This document shows, piece by piece, positions 60,356 to 64,000 of a DNA stretch of 64,000 nt. Numbering within the stretch: position 1 is the stretch's first letter; every line of letters starts with the position of its first letter. Source of the DNA: Clostridium sp. BSD9I1 (GTDB lineage Bacteria > Bacillota > Clostridia > Clostridiales > Clostridiaceae); NCBI RefSeq assembly GCF_900185645.1, contig NZ_FYAM01000011.1, forward strand, positions 1 to 64,000. Reading direction: 5' to 3'. A program made the translations under genes and the position numbers. The notes beneath the pieces are model-generated. The model searched no databases. It was not told the origin of the DNA and worked only from the letters and a program-made list of their open reading frames with translations.

Positions 60356-61015
60356 TTATTCATGAATATTCTCTCTTACCTTTAGTGACTTCATGGATAG
60401 AGATAATTGTATTATCCTTATGACAGAGATGATCCCTATTACCCCTGCTAAAATTGATAAAGCTGCATTATCTAAAACAGTGATATTTCTATTACTCCAG
60501 TAAGAGATATTAATCAGTGGTCTACCAATATAACTGATATACAACTCCATAAGAAGCATAAAAATAAATAGATAAATATACGGCTTCCTTCTTTCCCTTA
60601 AAGACATAATTTTATCGCGTACATTGCTATATATGCCAAAAGGCTTCCCGTTATTTCTTTTTTCTAAAATGAGAAGTTCTCTATTAATCATTCCTTGAGA
60701 TGTTGCCATCTTTCCACCCGGATTTGCGTATGGCCGATACTTAACTCTCCCCACCGAAAATTGTCCAAGGTTCAGCGTTTTTTCAAAATATTTAATTTCC
60801 ACTTCGCCTAAAAAGTTCTCATATTCTTTACACTCTGAAATGGTTTTATTTCCAACGTAATCCACTGCGTACTGGTATTCCATTGGCTCGCTTTTTTCGA
60901 ATTTATAAATAAACCTACCTGCCTTTGATAATCTAAATCCTTCTTTCGCTTTTTCATTTAGCCATTTTTCTTGTCCTTCAATTGGATTTATAAAAATCTT
61001 AAACTTGTTTATCAC
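60356..61015 (-). CDS. DUF2812 membrane protein
   Basis: A 219-residue protein: a soluble N-terminal DUF2812 domain (WLNEKAKEGFRLSKAGRFIYKF, then YQYAVDYVG) of about 60 residues, a linker, and two to three transmembrane helices after residue 145. Its GTG start overlaps the end of the PadR gene, so it is co-translated with it. This PadR-DUF2812 pair is common in Firmicutes and may sense envelope stress; the activity is unknown. Confidence 0.85.
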   Translation of the reverse strand: MINKFKIFINPIEGQEKWLNEKAKEGFRLSKAGRFIYKFEKSEPMEYQYAVDYVGNKTISECKEYENFLGEVEIKYFEKTLNLGQFSVGRVKYRPYANPGGKMATSQGMINRELLILEKRNNGKPFGIYSNVRDKIMSLRERRKPYIYLFIFMLLMELYISYIGRPLINISYWSNRNITVLDNAALSILAGVIGIISVIRIIQLSLSMKSLKVRENIHE

Positions 61016-61346
61016 TATTCAACCCCCCCACACTTGTAATTTCCATTCCTATATTGTAAATTTCCTTCAACCTCTCTAATTCCATGTTTACTTGTGCTTT
61101 GCCTAAATCAGTAATAATATACTCTTTCTTTCGTTCTCCTTTTATCTCAGGGCAAGGAGTAATCCATTTTTTCTTTACTAGGTTATTAATAGCACCATAT
61201 AATGTCCCTGGTCCAAAAACAACCCGTCCCTTCGTCTTTTCCTCTACAAATTGCATCACACCATAGCCATGATTGGGTTGGTACATAGATAATAAAACCA
61301 GTAACGCTGTCTCCGTCAATGGAGAGTCTTGTATTTTATCTTTCAA
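60999..61346 (-). CDS. PadR family transcriptional regulator
   Basis: A 115-residue winged-helix repressor. The PadR signature TETALLVLLSMYQPNHGYGVMQF opens the domain, followed by GPGTLYGAINNLVKKKWI and GKAQVNMELERL in the C-terminal dimerisation helix. TTG 61346 follows AGGAGGTG. Direct repeats of TACTACG overlap its promoter, so it probably represses its own operon with DUF2812. Confidence 0.92.
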   Translation of the reverse strand: MKDKIQDSPLTETALLVLLSMYQPNHGYGVMQFVEEKTKGRVVFGPGTLYGAINNLVKKKWITPCPEIKGERKKEYIITDLGKAQVNMELERLKEIYNIGMEITSVGGLNSDKQV

Positions 61347-61455
61347 TTCTTACACCTCCTAAAGTGACTTGATATTTAAGGAATTTCTTATAAAAATAAC
61401 CCTATCATACATAGATTTATTGCTTCTTCATACTAATTCTCTTCCTATTACGTCT

Positions 61456-61500
61456 TACGTAGTATAAACTCATTATATCGCTATGCGTAGTACGCGTCAA
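61456..61500 (-). promoter_or_regulatory. promoter and putative operator of padR
   Basis: On the minus strand TTGACG (61500-61495) and TATAAT (61477-61472) are 17 bases apart. TACTACGCA sits in the spacer and TACTACGTA sits 28 bases further, near the start of transcription; the two repeats are likely PadR sites. Confidence 0.65.
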
Positions 61501-61513
61501 GTAGTAAATAAAA

Positions 61514-61544
61514 AAATCTAGCAGTATTGTAATCTGCTAGATTT
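61514..61544 (-). terminator. terminator of the 116-residue gene
   Basis: AAATCTAGCAG pairs with CTGCTAGATTT, followed on the minus strand by TTTTATTT. Confidence 0.85.
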
Positions 61545-61559
61545 GAAGTTCTATATCTA

Positions 61560-61910
61560 TTAAATAATCTTACTTAATCTATTTTTTAAATTTACTTCCT
61601 TTTCAATGAGCCATCCTTCTTCTTCACAGGTATCTCCCCACTGAACTATGTCAGTTATTTCATCCTTAGTTAACTCAACAGATATTTTATCAATAACTCT
61701 TAAATTTTCCTCGTAATATCCATTATACATTTTTAAAGCATTGGTTTCTCCTTTTAACCCTAGAGAATATACTGGTATTCCTCTTGCATCTTTATGATGT
61801 GCTACAACATAAAGCCTTACTCCATGATTCTTTTTATCCGCTTCTAAGTCAATATGTTCTACCTCAACTAAAGTTCCTAATGGTATTTTGTACTTGTCCA
61901 TAAATTTCAC
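61560..61910 (-). CDS. hypothetical protein, 116 residues
   Basis: A soluble protein with beta-rich N-terminus (LGTLVEVEHIDLE, VRLYVVAHHKDARGIPVYSLG) and an acidic, helical C-terminus (VELTKDEITDIVQWGDTCEEEGW). A binding site GGTGAGGGG lies just upstream; GTG 61910 and ATG 61901 are both possible. A strong terminator follows. I do not recognise the family; no neighbour suggests a role. Confidence 0.6.
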   Translation of the reverse strand: MKFMDKYKIPLGTLVEVEHIDLEADKKNHGVRLYVVAHHKDARGIPVYSLGLKGETNALKMYNGYYEENLRVIDKISVELTKDEITDIVQWGDTCEEEGWLIEKEVNLKNRLSKII

Positions 61911-62337
61911 ATCCCCTCACCATATAACTTCTACATAAAAGCTTTTTATCCTTTATTTTCAGAAATTTCTAAATACCATTTGTAACCATTAAGCAGAACT
62001 ATAGTGAGATGCTCGGTATGCACTTTGCATGTTATATTTAATGTTTATTATGCTTGTTTTACTATACAAGCTTATTTCATTGGTAAAGCTTAGTAATAAC
62101 ATCATCAGTATCAATACATATATTTATCTTATCCATACACTTCTTCTTTACCATATAATAATTTCATCCTCAATTAAGCAATACAAACTTTATATTAATT
62201 CAGTATTATTTAATAGTTAAGTTGGATAATAGGGTTATTTATGAAAACAAATACTTGCAAATAAAATATTATGGTATAATATAGAAAATAATAAAAATAA
62301 AGTATAAATCATCTTTTTAGATTAACAGGAGATAGAT
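61911..62337. other. 427-base gap without a supported gene
   Basis: AT-rich sequence with no recognisable RNA element. A 63-codon frame at 62029 has no binding site and a biased, low-information composition. A promoter for the gene at 62338 probably lies near 62260-62290 (TATAAT at about 62275). Confidence 0.45.
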
Positions 62338-62837
62338 ATGAAATGGATAATTATAATTTCTAGTTTAATATCGTTTAGCTATATAATAAAACAGTTATAT
62401 GAAATAGGCCATGCTGATAAACTTATTATAAAAATGCAAAGAAAAAAGCATACTGCATCAACTATTATAATAACAATATGTATAACAATTGTATGTATTA
62501 TATTGATTGAACAAATTATAGATTATTTAAAAGGAAATCAAATAGATGTTTTAAATGTATATACAGGTATATTTTTTATAGTGACAGGTATATACAGGAT
62601 TTGTGTTCAAAAACAATCTATAGGAATAGGACAAACCGGGTATCTTTAGAAATTGGAAGAAATCTTACTAGCTTTTATAAATGGAATGAAATTTTAAGCT
62701 ATGAATGGGTGTCCTCAAATGAAGTTCAATTTAAAATTCAAATTACAGGCGAGAAAGTTATTGACAGGTACCTTAGGGTGAAAGAACACGAAAACAGCTT
62801 TATTGATGAAATACTGAAAAAACATATGAATCTGTAA
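62338..62837 (+). pseudogene. DUF5673-like membrane protein, frameshifted
   Basis: The first frame encodes 103 residues with an N-terminal helix, a basic loop (IIKMQRKKHTAS) and two more helices, ending GIGQTGYL. The second frame continues with VSLEIGRNLTSFYKWNEILSYEWVSS and on to KKHMNL. One extra G in the GGG run at 62638-62640 would fuse them into a protein of about 165 residues. The IxxYEW-containing tail resembles DUF5673. An ORF starting at 62601 is the second half only. Either a true frameshift or a single-base error. Confidence 0.6.
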
Positions 62838-62881
62838 TTATTTTTATTTTAATAAATATAGAATATTCTAAGGAGGTAGAA

Positions 62882-63310
62882 ATGTTTTCATATAAAGAAT
62901 TGTTTTTTAGATCATTTATATTTAATTTGTTGTCTATAAGTCTTATATTAATTTTAGCTATATTAGCTAGTACAGTATTTCCTTATTTAAAAATCACACG
63001 ACAAAACTGCATTTTTTTACTTCCTTTTGCCATATTGCGTATAATATCAGATATATTTCGATACAGGCCTAAAACAATAGTAAAATCGATAAACAGCAAA
63101 ATCGATTTTACAGAAAACTTAAAAGAAATATTAGCTAAGCTTAATTGGAGAATAGTCAAAGAAAAAAATGGCACTTTTGAAATAAAGCCAAATTTATTAA
63201 GTGCTCTTTTATGCAAAAAGATTATAATAAACATATCCGATAATCAAGTTGAGTTAATAGGGGCTAGTGACTTTATTCAAGATATTATATGGGAAGTTGA
63301 AAATAAATAA
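62882..63310 (+). CDS. hypothetical membrane protein
   Basis: A 142-residue protein. Two helices fill residues 10-58, then a charged cytoplasmic domain of 80 residues (NSKIDFTENLKEILAKLNWRIVKEK...IINISDNQVELIG). AAGGAGG lies six bases before the ATG. It follows the frameshifted gene by 44 bases and could be in its operon. I do not recognise the family. Confidence 0.6.
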   Translation: MFSYKELFFRSFIFNLLSISLILILAILASTVFPYLKITRQNCIFLLPFAILRIISDIFRYRPKTIVKSINSKIDFTENLKEILAKLNWRIVKEKNGTFEIKPNLLSALLCKKIIINISDNQVELIGASDFIQDIIWEVENK

Positions 63311-63390
63311 AATTTATTTACCGTAATTATCTAATGTTTATAATTTCAGCTCGTCAAACGAAATGATCTGAATGCTTTAAAACAATTTTC

Positions 63391-63413
63391 GCCATGAAGT
63401 TTAACTCCATGGC
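63391..63413. terminator. candidate terminator between converging genes
   Basis: GCCATGxAGTT pairs with AACTxCATGGC across a short loop. T-runs are weak on both sides. Confidence 0.4.
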
Positions 63414-63493
63414 AATTTATTTAGCAGTTTATTTTAATTTGATTTTATCACTAACATACTTAAGCTAAAAAACACTTCCTTTACGTTTCTTTT

Positions 63494-64000
63494 TTATCTA
63501 TAAACCTTTTTTAATGCTTTTTCAAGCCTTTCAAGTGCCTTTTCAATTACATGGGTTGGGGCTGCTAAATTTATTCTTTCATATCCACTTCCCTCTTCTC
63601 CAAAGATATAGCCTTCATCTAGGAAGAATTCAGCTTCCATATGCATAAACTCTTCTAATAGCTTATTTGTCATTTTAAGTGTCTTAAAGTCAATCCATTG
63701 CAAGTAAGTTCCTTCTATCAATGGGGCTTTTATTTTGGGGAAATTATCCTCAAAAAACTTTGTAACAACCTTTTGATTTGTATCGATTAACTCAATTAGT
63801 TCTTCAAGCCAGCCTTCACATTTTGTATAACCTATTTCACAAGCTTTATAGCCTAATATGTTCACGGTCCCTCCACGAACAACAGTAATTGCTTTTTTAA
63901 ACTCTTTTCTTAACTTTTCATTTGATATAATAATATTTGAAATTGCAAGACCTGCTAAATTAAATGTCTTAGATGGTGATGTGCAAGTGATAAGTCTATC
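63494..64000 (-). CDS. PatB/MalY-type PLP-dependent aminotransferase / C-S lyase, 3' part
   Basis: The last 169 codons of a PLP enzyme that runs off the right edge. TSPSKTFNLAGLAISN at the truncated start carries the PLP-binding lysine, and YERINLAAPT...LERLEKALKKVY is the usual C-terminus. The spacing and GTYLQWIDF block match the PatB/MalY cystathionine beta-lyase-like class of class-I/II aminotransferases. An internal GTG at 63865 is not a real start because the reading frame continues upstream to 64000. Confidence 0.9.
   Translation of the reverse strand, partial: DRLITCTSPSKTFNLAGLAISNIIISNEKLRKEFKKAITVVRGGTVNILGYKACEIGYTKCEGWLEELIELIDTNQKVVTKFFEDNFPKIKAPLIEGTYLQWIDFKTLKMTNKLLEEFMHMEAEFFLDEGYIFGEEGSGYERINLAAPTHVIEKALERLEKALKKVYR

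Noticed and set aside
62029-62220. 63-codon plus-strand ORF with many Leu/Ile residues
   Set aside because: It lacks a binding site and its composition follows AT-rich DNA.
62601-62837. Separate 78-residue gene
   Set aside because: It overlaps the end of the preceding frame, has no binding site, and its tail is the continuation of that protein; treated as one frameshifted gene.
1-64000. CRISPR array, tRNA genes, prophage or complete insertion sequence
   Set aside because: I saw no regularly spaced direct repeats, no tRNA-like cloverleaf and no transposase or integrase. The lone holin and the palindromic elements do not suffice for a prophage or IS call.

Overview
The window is low-GC, AT-rich DNA that looks like a chromosomal segment of a Clostridium sensu stricto species; the species cannot be named from this sequence alone. 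The evidence is the 5' end of a 16S rRNA gene at the left edge, AGGAGG-type ribosome binding sites, frequent TTG/GTG starts, and clostridial families (Hcp, DUF2383, YczE, LytTR-DUF3021-ABC, DUF3006 with an MBL lipoprotein). Most genes are on the minus strand, in the same direction as the rRNA operon, so this is probably the leading strand of one replichore. No tRNA, CRISPR array, integrase or intact transposase is visible.

Layout. 1-560: 16S start, rrn promoters and a terminator. 561-3494: D-aminoacylase plus a GntP-like transporter. 3.7-12.9 kb: YhhN-like membrane protein, hybrid cluster protein, CDF metal exporter, YgjP-type peptidase, BCCT transporter, TcdA, and a chemotaxis receptor under a cyclic-di-GMP-I riboswitch with terminator. 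13.4-16.8 kb: lone holin, GGCTGTCGCA-ended palindromic element, pseudokinase, DUF2383 protein, small unknown protein, and a split LysO exporter. 16.8-17.1 kb: an unassigned structured RNA. 17.1-18.2 kb: frameshifted Cof-type HAD gene and a small unknown gene. 18.3-24.8 kb: YesM/YesN two-component pair with an AfuA/FbpA-type ABC importer. 24.9-27.4 kb: orphan sensor kinase and a membrane protein.

27.5-37.4 kb holds the most unusual locus: a nine-gene minus-strand operon of FadR-type regulator, AtuA/DUF1446, DUF4387, two LplB/LplC-type permeases, a sugar-binding lipoprotein, a 700-residue ADP-ribosylglycohydrolase with added C-terminal modules, an EstA-like esterase and a second ADP-ribosylglycohydrolase. 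A perfect 21-bp palindrome lies in front of the regulator and a terminator follows the last gene. It reads as a self-contained uptake and catabolism system for an acylated glycoside or ribosyl compound; this is inference.

37.6-48.8 kb: RNase J, MORN-repeat protein, DUF3006 plus MBL lipoprotein, LytTR-DUF3021-ABC module, and two tandem, nearly identical 513-residue membrane proteins of unknown function. 49-57.5 kb: MFS transporter, small ORF, methyltransferase, a membrane-anchored binding protein paired with a sensor kinase, GNAT, YczE, and UV endonuclease. 57.8-64 kb: duplicated DUF4163/DUF3298 secreted protein, NudC, PadR-DUF2812 pair, unknown proteins (one frameshifted), and a partial PatB/MalY aminotransferase running off the right edge.
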